A DNA stretch of 64,000 bases from Streptococcus devriesei DSM 19639 (GTDB taxonomy: Bacteria; Bacillota; Bacilli; Lactobacillales; Streptococcaceae), in contig NZ_KE384085.1 in assembly GCF_000423725.1 (NCBI RefSeq), positions 35,713-99,712 on the forward strand, written 5' to 3'. Positions 37,879-47,229 of this stretch are shown piece after piece. The translations under genes and the position numbers were made by a program. Every line of letters begins with the position of its first letter. Positions within the stretch are counted from its first letter, which is position 1. The notes beneath the pieces were generated by a model. It was not told the DNA's origin. It worked only from the letters and a program-made list of their open reading frames with translations, and did no database searches.

Positions 37879-38694
37879 ATGGTGCCAAAATTAGGTTTAA
37901 AAACCAGCAGTGACCCCGAACAATTAAACAGCCGCCTGATCCATCAGCCAGAGGTGCTGGAATTTTATACTGACCAAGCTGATTTTTCAAAAGACGGACT
38001 CAAGCGTCTAGGCGAGGCCATTCAAGAAGTTAAGGAGCGCGCTACAGACAAAATTATTCTCCATCAGCCGATGACTTTCCAAGGTGATTTTCTGGAGATG
38101 ATTGTACCTAAAGAGCTCTTTCCTAAGACCTTTTATTTCTTGGAAAAATCAACCCATGACCTGCTGCAGCTGGCATTTGACCATCATATTCAGGTTCTGC
38201 TTCACGGTTCTTATGAAATGCGAAATCAAGCTTTGATGGCCTATTACGGCAGCTGGGAAGCTGCCAATCAATACCTTTTTGACCAGCTGGACAAGTTTTC
38301 AGAGCTGGGCCGAGGTTACATCATGTTTGAAAATTCCATCTCTCCCCTCTTTTACTTTGGCGACCCTGCTTATGACGCTCTGCTATTTGCCAAAAATTAC
38401 CGGCTGGCCTACGATGTTTCACACGCCTTTATCAAAATGCAGGGCAGCAATCGCAAACTCCTTGCTTCACTGAAAACTTTGAAAGACCATGTTGTCCATT
38501 ATCATTTAGTGGATTCTATGGGCAAGACACACGACAGCCTGCCTTTGGGGCAAGGAAAAATCAACTGGAAAGCCGTTCTTAAGCTGCTCAATCCAGATGC
38601 TACTTCCATCTATGAAATCAATCTTAAAAACATGCTGGATCCTAGCGAGCAGCTGCAAAGCCATGATTTTTTGCTGCAGCTGGCACAAAAATAA
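37879..38694 (+). CDS. Xylose-isomerase-like TIM-barrel protein
   Basis: The 271-aa protein resembles the AP endonuclease family 2/sugar isomerase TIM barrel, with metal-ligand-like positions in MFENSISP, YDVSHA and YHLVDS and a late YEINLKN. The activity is unknown: family members include endonuclease IV and sugar isomerases. The ATG at 37879 has AAAGAG 7 bases upstream; the overlapping longer frame is dismissed. Confidence 0.7.
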   Translation: MVPKLGLKTSSDPEQLNSRLIHQPEVLEFYTDQADFSKDGLKRLGEAIQEVKERATDKIILHQPMTFQGDFLEMIVPKELFPKTFYFLEKSTHDLLQLAFDHHIQVLLHGSYEMRNQALMAYYGSWEAANQYLFDQLDKFSELGRGYIMFENSISPLFYFGDPAYDALLFAKNYRLAYDVSHAFIKMQGSNRKLLASLKTLKDHVVHYHLVDSMGKTHDSLPLGQGKINWKAVLKLLNPDATSIYEINLKNMLDPSEQLQSHDFLLQLAQK

Positions 38695-38757
38695 GAAAGG
38701 GACTTCCAAATTCACGCCTTTTATGGTTTAATAGAGAAAAAGAAATGAGGTAAACCT

Positions 38758-38952
38758 ATGAACCCAACTGAACTGTTTAACCACGTCAAAGAACTGGTTG
38801 AAAAACAAGACTTCTCTGCTGCTCAGGATTTCATTGATCAGCACAAAAATGATCTGGGAGATTACTTTGATCAGGCTAAAGCCCTGCTTGACGGCGGCAA
38901 GGGTCTTGACGGCCTCGCTGACAAAGTCAAAGGACTTTTCGGCGGAAAATAA
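38758..38952 (+). CDS. Small acidic streptococcal protein, 64 aa
   Basis: The 64-aa protein is predicted helical with many Asp, Lys and Gln residues and ends GLFGGK. It has GAGG seven bases before the ATG and a dedicated terminator into which the mobile element at 38985 is inserted. I do not recognise a function. Conservation as a short streptococcal ORF is a guess from its good signals. Confidence 0.6.
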   Translation: MNPTELFNHVKELVEKQDFSAAQDFIDQHKNDLGDYFDQAKALLDGGKGLDGLADKVKGLFGGK

Positions 38953-38959
38953 AAAGCGA

Positions 38960-38984
38960 AAACGTGCCAGAATTTGGCACGTTT
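38960..38984 (+). repeat. Left target duplication of element A (terminator copy 1)
   Basis: A 25-base direct repeat containing the hairpin ACGTGCC-N7-GGCACGT, the terminator of the 64-aa gene, is identical to 39272-39296. Its T-run is cut to three by the insertion, so this copy may terminate poorly. Confidence 0.9.
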
Positions 38985-39271
38985 CAGGTTGTAGACAAAT
39001 TTCCAAAACTAAATTCTCTCTAAAATTTTATCATAGTATCTCTTTTCATTTTTTATAAGATAATGTAGAAAATGAAAGAAGTCTAACCCGATACTTTCCG
39101 ATGTAGCAAAAGAGGCAGAAACGTTGAGTTTCTGCCTCTCGGAGATTTTGAGACCTAGGCTCAAAATCTAGGTATGGAATTCCGAAGGAAGTCGCTATCG
39201 TCCGTGCTACCTAAGGAAAGTATCATAACAAAATATTACTTTTTGAGAAAATAGACTTTTTCTTCAGTCTG
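38985..39271 (-). mobile_element. Terminator-inserted 287-bp miniature element, copy A
   Basis: A non-coding element closely matches 54426-54713 in the reverse orientation. Ends are CAGGTTGTAGACAAA and, on the other strand, CAGACTGAAGAAAAA, 12 of 15 positions alike. Inside, GATACTTTCC (39090-39099) pairs with GGAAAGTATC (39215-39224) and encloses GTAGCA/TGCTAC, an 11-bp hairpin GAGGCAGAAAC/GTTTCTGCCTC and a 10-bp hairpin AGATTTTGAG/CTCAAAATCT. No transposase frame exists, so it would need help in trans. The strand is assigned so that it is opposite to copy B. Confidence 0.88.
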
Positions 39272-39296
39272 AAACGTGCCAGAATTTGGCACGTTT
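39272..39296 (+). repeat. Right target duplication of element A (terminator copy 2)
   Basis: It is identical to 38960-38984 and keeps a full TTTTTT run, so it remains a working terminator for transcripts crossing the element. Confidence 0.9.
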
Positions 39297-39390
39297 TTTA
39301 TGAACTCATACAAAAGCCTTGTTCTGTCTACTAAAAATAGATGCGGCAAGGATTGCTTATGCTGCTTGGCGAAAAACCAAAGCAGCTTTT

Positions 39391-40521
<1,131 letters not shown>

Positions 40522-40583
40522 TCAGCACTTTCAGCCTGTTTTATTTTAAATTTCTTTACATTGGGATCGTTTTGCCAGCTTTT

Positions 40584-41177
40584 TTACAAATCTTCTGCTT
40601 TCAGCGGTTTAACGTCTTTAAGCAGTGGGTGATTTTTATCAGCTTCTGAGACTTCCGCTGCAGCTAAATTCTCCCACTTGATGCCAAGAGCCGGGTCTGC
40701 ATAGTTGACAAAAGCGTATTTGGGTTTGAGTTCCAAGGCCCAGTAGTCGTTAACCAGATAAGTGTAGGCTACCTTGTCAGATAGGACCTGAAAGCCATTA
40801 GCGATGCCGCGGGGAACAAAAATTCCTTTTGAGGCATCAATAACTGTCTGGTAGACATTGCCAAAAGTGTCACCCTCACGCAGGTCAACCCACGACCCAA
40901 GAACTCTACCTTCGTCCGCTACTGAGATGTACTTGTCCCAAGGTTCCGCATGGAGGCCGCGCAGAACATTTTTACGGGAGAAAGAGATATTGTTTTGCAG
41001 TTTACTCTCAGCAAAGAAAGTCTCTGGAAAACCGAGCGGCAGCATTTTTTCTTTTTGGAAATTTTCTTTGAACCAGCCGCGGCTGTCTCCGTGAACAGGA
41101 ATGTCAAACTCGATCATCCCGGGAATGGCAGCAATTTTGTGAGCGGCTAATTCTTTTTCAAAAAAGTTTTCAGTCAT
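40584..41177 (-). CDS. rmlC: dTDP-4-dehydrorhamnose 3,5-epimerase
   Basis: The third enzyme of dTDP-rhamnose synthesis is a cupin-fold epimerase of 197 aa with the conserved HGDSRGWF, RGLHAEPWDK and GIANGFQVL motifs. It shares one base with rmlA (TAATG) and has GGAG seven bases upstream. Confidence 0.93.
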   Translation of the reverse strand: MTENFFEKELAAHKIAAIPGMIEFDIPVHGDSRGWFKENFQKEKMLPLGFPETFFAESKLQNNISFSRKNVLRGLHAEPWDKYISVADEGRVLGSWVDLREGDTFGNVYQTVIDASKGIFVPRGIANGFQVLSDKVAYTYLVNDYWALELKPKYAFVNYADPALGIKWENLAAAEVSEADKNHPLLKDVKPLKAEDL

Positions 41178-42046
41178 TAAGCTTCTCCAATCAGACGGAG
41201 CAGGTATTGTCCGTATTCGTTTTTCTTAAGGGGCTGAGCCAGTTCGAGCACCTGCTCCTTAGTGATATAACCCATGCGATAGGCGATTTCTTCAAGATTA
41301 GCCACCTGCAGATTTTGCATGCGCTGCACGGTTTCGATGTATTGAGCAGCTTCCAGCAGACTTTCATGCGTTCCTGTGTCTAACCAGGCAAACCCGCGCT
41401 CCATAACTTCAACAGACAGGTCTCCGCGGTCAAGATAAGCCTTGTTAACATCTGTAATTTCTAATTCGCCGCGAGGACTTGGTTTGATATTTTTAGCAAT
41501 CTCAATGACATCATTGTCATAGAAATAAAGACCTGTAACAGCATAGTGCGATTTAGGCTTTTCAGGCTTTTCTTCAATAGAAATGGCATTCATCTTGTCG
41601 TCGAATTCAACCACCCCAAAGCGCTCCGGATCCTTGACCTGATAGCCAAAGACAGTCGCACCTTTTTCCTTGCTGGCAGCCTTTTGCAGCATGCGGCTGA
41701 GACCCGGACCGTAATAAATATTATCTCCTAAAATAAGGGCTACGTTATCATCACCGATAAATTCTTCACCAATGATAAAGGCCTGCGCAAGTCCGTCCGG
41801 ACTTGGCTGTTCAGCATATGACAGGTTAATGCCAAATTCTGAACCATCCTGAAGCAGTTCCTTAAAACGCGGCAGATCCTGAGGCGTTGAAATGATCAAA
41901 ATGTCTTTGATTCCCGCCAGCATCAGAGTTGAAAGCGGATAGTAAATCATTGGTTTATCATAAACCGGCATAAGTTGTTTTGAAGCAGCGCGAGTCAGTG
42001 GATACAGGCGTGTTCCAGAACCCCCTGCAAGAATAATACCCTTCAT
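41177..42046 (-). CDS. rmlA: Glucose-1-phosphate thymidylyltransferase
   Basis: The first enzyme of dTDP-rhamnose synthesis. The 289-aa nucleotidyltransferase begins with the [11 protein letters not shown] motif and keeps EKPEKPKS and GLYFYDN. GAGGAG precedes the ATG. It is the first gene of rmlA-rmlC-rmlB. Confidence 0.95.
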   Translation of the reverse strand: MKGIILAGGSGTRLYPLTRAASKQLMPVYDKPMIYYPLSTLMLAGIKDILIISTPQDLPRFKELLQDGSEFGINLSYAEQPSPDGLAQAFIIGEEFIGDDNVALILGDNIYYGPGLSRMLQKAASKEKGATVFGYQVKDPERFGVVEFDDKMNAISIEEKPEKPKSHYAVTGLYFYDNDVIEIAKNIKPSPRGELEITDVNKAYLDRGDLSVEVMERGFAWLDTGTHESLLEAAQYIETVQRMQNLQVANLEEIAYRMGYITKEQVLELAQPLKKNEYGQYLLRLIGEA

Positions 42047-42079
42047 TCTAGGTCTCCTCTTTATAATTAGTCATCTTAC

Positions 42080-42108
42080 ATTTTATCACTTTTTGTTAGT
42101 GGTGTCAC
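42080..42108 (-). promoter_or_regulatory. rmlACB promoter
   Basis: On the minus strand GTGACA (42108-42103) and TAAAAT (42085-42080) are 17 bases apart, with a TGA before the -10. The -35 overlaps the stop of the upstream oxidoreductase gene. A GTTAGTG/CACTAAC palindrome also spans that stop. Confidence 0.65.
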
Positions 42109-43211
42109 TAACTACCCTTAATCACATAGTTGCAGAGACTGTAATCACCGGCCGGCAAGTCTAAAGGCTTACCAGTCAGCATTTTTACCAGCTGATTGGC
42201 TATGAGAGGTCCTGCTGTCAGACCGGAAGACCCCAGACCGCTTGCCGCATAGACAGCTGGCAGCTCGGACACTTCTCCAAAAAATGGCGAAAAATCACTG
42301 GTGTAAGCACGTATACCTACACGGGCGCTTGCTGAAACCGCATCTTTTAATTTTGGAAAATAAAGCTGCGCTTCTTTTTCTAACCCATCTAAACGCTCAT
42401 GGTCAATGCTTAAATCAAATCCCTGATCATTTTCATGAGTAGCACCTATACTGACCTTGCCTCCGGCAAAGGGAATAATATCCAGCTCACCTTCCGGCAT
42501 AATCACCGGATAGTGCCCTGTTTTTAAATCCTTAAAAAAGAAATCTCTCAGCTGCCCCTTTTGCGGCCTGACATCGACTTTATAACCCAGCGGCTCCAGT
42601 ATTTGAGGCAGCCAGGCGCCGCAGGCAAGCAAAACGGCGTCAAAAGTCCGGCCGGAAACATCGTAACAGCCATCAGTTTTGACTGTTAAGACAGCTTCTT
42701 CGCGGACCAGCTCAGCCTGACTGGCAGCAAGAAGCGTCTGTGTCAGTTTCGCACCATCAACACGGGCCGCTCCGGAAGCATAGAGCAGATTGTCAAAGCC
42801 GCTCAAATCAGCCAAGTCTCCATCAAGGTCCGTTCGCTTTTGCAGCTGCAGCTGTCCAATCAAGGCAGACTCTTTTTGCCGCTCTTTTCCTATATGATAG
42901 AGTTCCTCTAGCTTATCTTCATTTTTCTTTAGCAGGAAGACGCCTGCCTGATCATAAAAATCAGCCTCATAACCGTCTGCTTGCAGATCAGCCACTAAGG
43001 TCTGATAAAAATCCGCACCCAGACCCGCCAAACGGTACCAAGCCTTGTTGCGGCGCTTAGAAAACCAAGGACAGATGATGCCTGCAGCAGCCTTGGTAGC
43101 TTGGCCGTCACCTTGGTCAAATACAGTCACCGAAAGGTCCTTTTCTTTAGACAGGTAGTAGGCAGCTGTTGAACCTACAATCCCTGCGCCGATAACAGCA
43201 ACTTTTCTCAT
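42108..43211 (-). CDS. FAD-dependent oxidoreductase (D-amino-acid oxidase family)
   Basis: The 367-aa DAO-type flavoprotein has the N-terminal GAGIVGSTAAYYL FAD motif and the ICPWFSK segment. It may be a D-amino-acid dehydrogenase or glycine-oxidase-like protein; substrate unknown. GAGG lies 8 bases before the ATG at 43211. It is followed closely by the rml promoter. Confidence 0.8.
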   Translation of the reverse strand: MRKVAVIGAGIVGSTAAYYLSKEKDLSVTVFDQGDGQATKAAAGIICPWFSKRRNKAWYRLAGLGADFYQTLVADLQADGYEADFYDQAGVFLLKKNEDKLEELYHIGKERQKESALIGQLQLQKRTDLDGDLADLSGFDNLLYASGAARVDGAKLTQTLLAASQAELVREEAVLTVKTDGCYDVSGRTFDAVLLACGAWLPQILEPLGYKVDVRPQKGQLRDFFFKDLKTGHYPVIMPEGELDIIPFAGGKVSIGATHENDQGFDLSIDHERLDGLEKEAQLYFPKLKDAVSASARVGIRAYTSDFSPFFGEVSELPAVYAASGLGSSGLTAGPLIANQLVKMLTGKPLDLPAGDYSLCNYVIKGS

Positions 43212-43262
43212 CAAAATGTCCTCATTACTTAGCTTTACTCCAGATTTATTGTGAATATCATC

Positions 43263-44051
43263 TTACAAATGATAGAAAGGATTGGTATTGGCCTGACTTG
43301 TCAAAATCTCAATATCCCAGTCATTTTCAGACTTCCACGCTTCAAATTTGGCAGCCAGTTTGTCAGCAAAAAGCACCTCAATATGATGGCCGGGATCCAA
43401 GGCTAAAAGGCCGTTTGTCAGCATTTCCTGAGCTGTATGATAATAGATATCTCCAGTGATATAGACCTGAGCCCCCTTAGCCAGCGCGTCAGGATAAAAG
43501 CTCTGAGCACTGCCGCCGCAAATGGCTAAGCGCGAAATAACAGGATTGTCCTCAGCGTAAGATACCAGACGAATGCTGTCCAAGTGAAAAATCGTTTTGA
43601 CTTTCATGGCCAAATCTTCAAACCTAATCGGTGCAATGTCTCCGACACGTCCAATACCATGGCCGTCCTTGCTGGGACTTAAAATATCGCGATTAGTAAC
43701 TTCCAGCAAATCACAAAACCAGTCATTAAGCCCATCAGGAACAATATCAATATTGGTATGACTGACGTAGACGGCAATGTCATGCTTGATTAAATCAATA
43801 TAAAGCTGATTTTGCGCAGTCGCTGTCAAATCTTTTAAGGGCCGAAAGATTGGGGCGTGCTTGACAATGAGCAGATCCACTTTATGTTCAATAGCTTCAG
43901 CGACCGTTGCTTCACGCACATCAAGAGCCAGCATGATACGGCTGACGTCTTTATCCAAAGTCCCGATTTGAAGACCTGATATATCTCCTTCAAGAGACAG
44001 ATCCTGCGGACAGTAAGCCTCATAGCGTTCAATAATTTGCCGTGCTTTCAT
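43263..44051 (-). CDS. Nif3-like dinuclear metal-centre protein
   Basis: The 262-aa protein belongs to the Nif3/YqfO family, a hexameric dinuclear metal protein sometimes annotated as GTP cyclohydrolase 1 type 2. It has the metal-binding VKHAPIF, SHTNID and the later PGHHIE. The start overlaps trmK; GGAGG lies 6 bases before ATG. The trmK-nif3 pair is conserved in Firmicutes, and the function of Nif3 is not established. Confidence 0.85.
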   Translation of the reverse strand: MKARQIIERYEAYCPQDLSLEGDISGLQIGTLDKDVSRIMLALDVREATVAEAIEHKVDLLIVKHAPIFRPLKDLTATAQNQLYIDLIKHDIAVYVSHTNIDIVPDGLNDWFCDLLEVTNRDILSPSKDGHGIGRVGDIAPIRFEDLAMKVKTIFHLDSIRLVSYAEDNPVISRLAICGGSAQSFYPDALAKGAQVYITGDIYYHTAQEMLTNGLLALDPGHHIEVLFADKLAAKFEAWKSENDWDIEILTSQANTNPFYHL

Positions 44052-44739
44052 CAAGCACCTCCTTAATCTGAGTTATTTTGGTCTTTAGGACCAGCCGGTC
44101 CTCTTCATTTTTCTCCGGAATCTTCATCAAGGCCTGTTCTAATTTAGACAGCTCTTTTTGCCACCTTGCTTTAAAAACTGCTGACAGTTCCTGACGCAAG
44201 AAAGGGCCAAAGCGCAAATCTACAGCTGACAGATTCATCTGACCCTGCTCAGCTACTATTATTTCATAGTATTTCTGTTTATCGGTCACTATCTTTTCAG
44301 CCGTGATAGCAAAACCATTGGTCATCAGCCAAAGGCGCAGGTCATCTTCGCAATTATTAGGCTGCAGAATGAGCTGCTTTACCAAAGACAGCTTAGCCTT
44401 GCCTGCTTCTAAAATATCTGCCATCAGCCGGCCGCCCATGCCGCAAATCGTAATCACATCAATTTTATCTGCTGCCGTAAAAGCCGCTAAGCCATCTGCC
44501 AGACGGACATCCAAGTGATCCGATAAACCAGCTTGATCCACATTTTCTAAAGCTGAACTGTAAGGACCTTTGGCCACCTCACCAGCTATGGCATAATCAA
44601 TATGCCCATTTTCCAGCAGATAAAGCGGCAGATAGGCATGATCGCTCCCAACATCAAGAAGCCTTGCACCTTTAGGTACAAAGCTCGCAATTTCCTGTAA
44701 ACGCTCAGAAAGGCTGATACCCTTCTTATTATCTCGCAT
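44029..44739 (-). CDS. trmK: tRNA (adenine(22)-N1)-methyltransferase
   Basis: TrmK methylates A22 in tRNA Ser/Tyr-type substrates. The 236-aa protein has the Rossmann SAM motif [15 protein letters not shown] and a C-terminal coiled coil. GGAG eight bases before the ATG supports 44739 as start. Overlaps dnaD by 11 and nif3 by 23 bases. Confidence 0.88.
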   Translation of the reverse strand: MRDNKKGISLSERLQEIASFVPKGARLLDVGSDHAYLPLYLLENGHIDYAIAGEVAKGPYSSALENVDQAGLSDHLDVRLADGLAAFTAADKIDVITICGMGGRLMADILEAGKAKLSLVKQLILQPNNCEDDLRLWLMTNGFAITAEKIVTDKQKYYEIIVAEQGQMNLSAVDLRFGPFLRQELSAVFKARWQKELSKLEQALMKIPEKNEEDRLVLKTKITQIKEVLDESTANY

Positions 44740-45430
44740 CCGAATCACTCCATAAATTCATGGCAGACAGAAAATCGTCCGAAACTGTCACATTAGCCGG
44801 ATTAGCTTCTTCACGCTCCTGCCGTCTTTCTTCAACCTGACGCAGGGTCGTAATGCCTTCCCGGCGCCAGTTTCTCAAAATAGCCTGAATGTAATTCCAA
44901 TTGGTCTTGCCATTGAAAACAGCTTCCCGCAGAGCTGCACGAACAAGATCCGGATCGGTCTTGTCATCAGCAACAGTCTTTTGCAAATCTTCCAGCTCAA
45001 AGGGGCTGAGCAGCCGTCCCAGTTCTCTTTCAAAATCTTCGACCAAATCTTTAAGAGCATTGCTGCCATCGGCTTCCGAATCTGATTGACCTTTGCCCTG
45101 TTTGGGCTGCTCCAGCAGATCATCCAATTTTTTAAGAGCCAGAGTGGCATCAAAAATTACTTCGCTCTCACCGTCCAGCTCAATGGTCTTCATGGCTAAG
45201 AGTTCCTGACTGATCAAATTTGAAACGCAGCGATTGACCTCGGCTACGGTCTTGCCGACTGCCGCAGCAATTTGACTGGTAGCAATCTCTTCCATCTTTG
45301 TTGTATTTTGCAGATAGAAAAACTGCCAGACCAAAAAGTCATCAGTACTGCTGAAAATATCTTTGTAATGAAAAAGCAAGGCACTCGGCAAAACCAAGTT
45401 CCCTGATTTATACTGTTGCAAAAAGCTCAT
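44729..45430 (-). CDS. dnaD: DnaD-domain replication protein
   Basis: The 233-aa protein has an N-terminal winged-helix domain (about 1-100) and a C-terminal DnaD/DnaB-II domain with the family's YxxxIL-like ending (NWNYIQAILRNW). DnaD helps load the replicative helicase in Firmicutes. It is the first of the dnaD-trmK-nif3 series, nine bases after metA. Confidence 0.85.
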   Translation of the reverse strand: MSFLQQYKSGNLVLPSALLFHYKDIFSSTDDFLVWQFFYLQNTTKMEEIATSQIAAAVGKTVAEVNRCVSNLISQELLAMKTIELDGESEVIFDATLALKKLDDLLEQPKQGKGQSDSEADGSNALKDLVEDFERELGRLLSPFELEDLQKTVADDKTDPDLVRAALREAVFNGKTNWNYIQAILRNWRREGITTLRQVEERRQEREEANPANVTVSDDFLSAMNLWSDSDAR

Positions 45431-45439
45431 AGGACCTCC

Positions 45440-46384
45440 TTACAGATAGCCATAAAATGAAACATCATTTTCTAACTCCTCCAAGCGATAAGGAGTTTCT
45501 TGATAGACTGCATAGTTAATCCAATTACTGAAAAAAGTTGCGGCTGCAAGGTTCCAGCGCATTTCAGGATAAGATGCTGGGTCATCATTTCGATAATAGT
45601 TTCTTGGAATCTTAGGATTTTTACCGACCTTAAGGTCGCGTTTGTACTCATTGCCCAAGGTTTCCCGGTCATATTCCAGATGGCCGAAACTATAAATCTC
45701 CCGCATATCACGGCTTGATAAAATGGAAAGCCCTACCTCATCACCGCTGGCAATTACTTCAAGATTGGTCTTATTGACAACATCTTTTAAGAGAACTTCC
45801 GTATGACGCGAATGAGGAGCAAGGAAACAATCATCAAAACCTCTCATCAAGGGACTATATGGCTTTTCTACCTGCTGCCAGTAAATACCTGATAGCTTGT
45901 CGCCCATATCAGCCTTATCAATACCATAGCGATAATAAAGTCCGGCCTGGGCTCCCCAGCAAAGATGCAGAGTTGAATAGACATGGGTCTTAGACCATTG
46001 AAAAACCTGACAAAGCTCTTCCCAATAGTCAACTTCTTCAAAAGGTATCGTCTCCACAGGTGCCCCCGTAATAATCAAGCCATCGTAAAAATGCCCTCTA
46101 ATATCTTCTAAGGTCTTGTAAAAAGTCTTCATATGCTCAGCCTGAGTATTTTTCGAATGATGGCTGGCCATATATAAAAAGTCAACATTCATCTGCAAAG
46201 GCGTATTGGCCAAAAGACGCAGCAGCTGAGTTTCCGTTGCGACTTTTGTCGGCATCAGATTCAAAATCAGAATGCTCATTGGCCGTATGTCTTGATGAAT
46301 TGCCCTTTTATTATCCATGACGAAGATATTTTCAGACTTTAGAATATCCACCGCAGGTAATTTTTTATCAAGAGTAATTGGCAT
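45440..46384 (-). CDS. metA: Homoserine O-acetyltransferase (MetA type)
   Basis: This performs the first committed step of methionine synthesis. The 314-aa class-I-amidotransferase-like enzyme has the nucleophile C142 in LHLCWGAQ. Position 111 is Glu (GAPVE), and family work links Glu at 111 to acetyl-CoA rather than succinyl-CoA. A MET-box lies at the promoter. Confidence 0.92.
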   Translation of the reverse strand: MPITLDKKLPAVDILKSENIFVMDNKRAIHQDIRPMSILILNLMPTKVATETQLLRLLANTPLQMNVDFLYMASHHSKNTQAEHMKTFYKTLEDIRGHFYDGLIITGAPVETIPFEEVDYWEELCQVFQWSKTHVYSTLHLCWGAQAGLYYRYGIDKADMGDKLSGIYWQQVEKPYSPLMRGFDDCFLAPHSRHTEVLLKDVVNKTNLEVIASGDEVGLSILSSRDMREIYSFGHLEYDRETLGNEYKRDLKVGKNPKIPRNYYRNDDPASYPEMRWNLAAATFFSNWINYAVYQETPYRLEELENDVSFYGYL

Positions 46385-46421
46385 GAAAACATCTCCATTT
46401 CTACATAATATCTATTTTAAT

Positions 46422-46455
46422 ATTATAAAGCAGGGAGATATAGTTTTCAAATATA
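46422..46455 (-). promoter_or_regulatory. metA promoter with MET-box
   Basis: The minus strand -10 TATAAT is at 46427-46422. TATAGTTTTCAAATATA at 46439-46455 matches 14 of the 16 specified bases of the streptococcal MetR/MtaR box TATAGTTTNAAACTATA and covers the -35 region. LysR-type control of metA is expected. Confidence 0.7.
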
Positions 46456-46497
46456 TAATTTCTCTAGTTAGATATAGCAAACAACTATAAGATATCC

Positions 46498-47013
46498 TTA
46501 GTAGTGGATAAGCACTTTATAATCGTAATCGCCGATAGCCTTGCGCCCTTCAAGCTCATCAAGCTCAATCAGAAATGCACAGCCGGCTACGACTCCTCCC
46601 AATTTTTCGATCATTTCAATCGTTGCTTTAACAGTTCCGCCGGTTGCCAAAAGATCATCAACGATCAGCACGCGCTGGCCGGGTTTGATGGCATCGGCAT
46701 GCATGGTCAGCGTATCAATACCATATTCTTTTTCATAATTCGCTTCAATTACCTTGCGCGGAAGTTTCCCGGGCTTACGGACCGGCGCAAAACCTACTCC
46801 CAGCTCATAGGCAACCGGACAGCCGACAATAAAGCCGCGTGCTTCAGGTCCTACGATCATATCAATCTTTTTGTCTGTTGCATATTGAACAATTTCACGA
46901 ACAGCATAGCTATAAGCATTTCCGTTGGCCATCAAGGGGCTGATATCGCGAAAAAGGATCCCTTCTTCCGGGTAATCTTCAATAGTTGCAATGTAATCTT
47001 TTAAATCCATTTC
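46498..47013 (-). CDS. apt: Adenine phosphoribosyltransferase
   Basis: Apt salvages adenine to AMP. The 171-aa protein has the PRPP loop [15 protein letters not shown] choose the ATG at 47013 (MDLKDY). The upstream frame to 47046 would start only 3-4 bases after the inferred transcription start. Length and N-terminus match other streptococcal Apt proteins as I recall them. Confidence 0.93.
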   Translation of the reverse strand, partial: EMDLKDYIATIEDYPEEGILFRDISPLMANGNAYSYAVREIVQYATDKKIDMIVGPEARGFIVGCPVAYELGVGFAPVRKPGKLPRKVIEANYEKEYGIDTLTMHADAIKPGQRVLIVDDLLATGGTVKATIEMIEKLGGVVAGCAFLIELDELEGRKAIGDYDYKVLIHY

Positions 47014-47055
47014 CTTACTTTCTAGGGCAATCTGCCAAAAAATCATTTACTCTTT

Positions 47056-47061
47056 ATTATA
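47056..47061 (-). promoter_or_regulatory. apt -10 box
   Basis: TATAAT on the minus strand, about 43 bases upstream of the chosen ATG. The -35 is not clear. Confidence 0.55.
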
Positions 47062-47113
47062 ACACATTAGCTATAAAAATAGAAATAAGCATCTTCCCTC
47101 TAAAAAACAGAAA

Positions 47114-47174
47114 AAACTCTCCTCATGGCTTTTAGTGAATGGTGTTTTTTCACTGTCCGCTGTGAGGAGAGTCT
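47114..47174 (-). terminator. recJ terminator
   Basis: ACTCTCCTCA and TGAGGAGAGT pair on the minus strand, with an inner AGTGAA/TTCACT stem and a following TTTTTT. It ends the miaA-region operon before apt. Confidence 0.85.
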
Positions 47175-47229
47175 GTCACTTTCGTCTTAGACTTATCCTG
47201 AAACTATAAGGTCAGGTTAAAGGCAAGGC

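Noticed and set aside
38985..39271. Insertion sequence with its own transposase
   Set aside because: No open frame of useful length in either copy; it is a miniature, non-autonomous unit.
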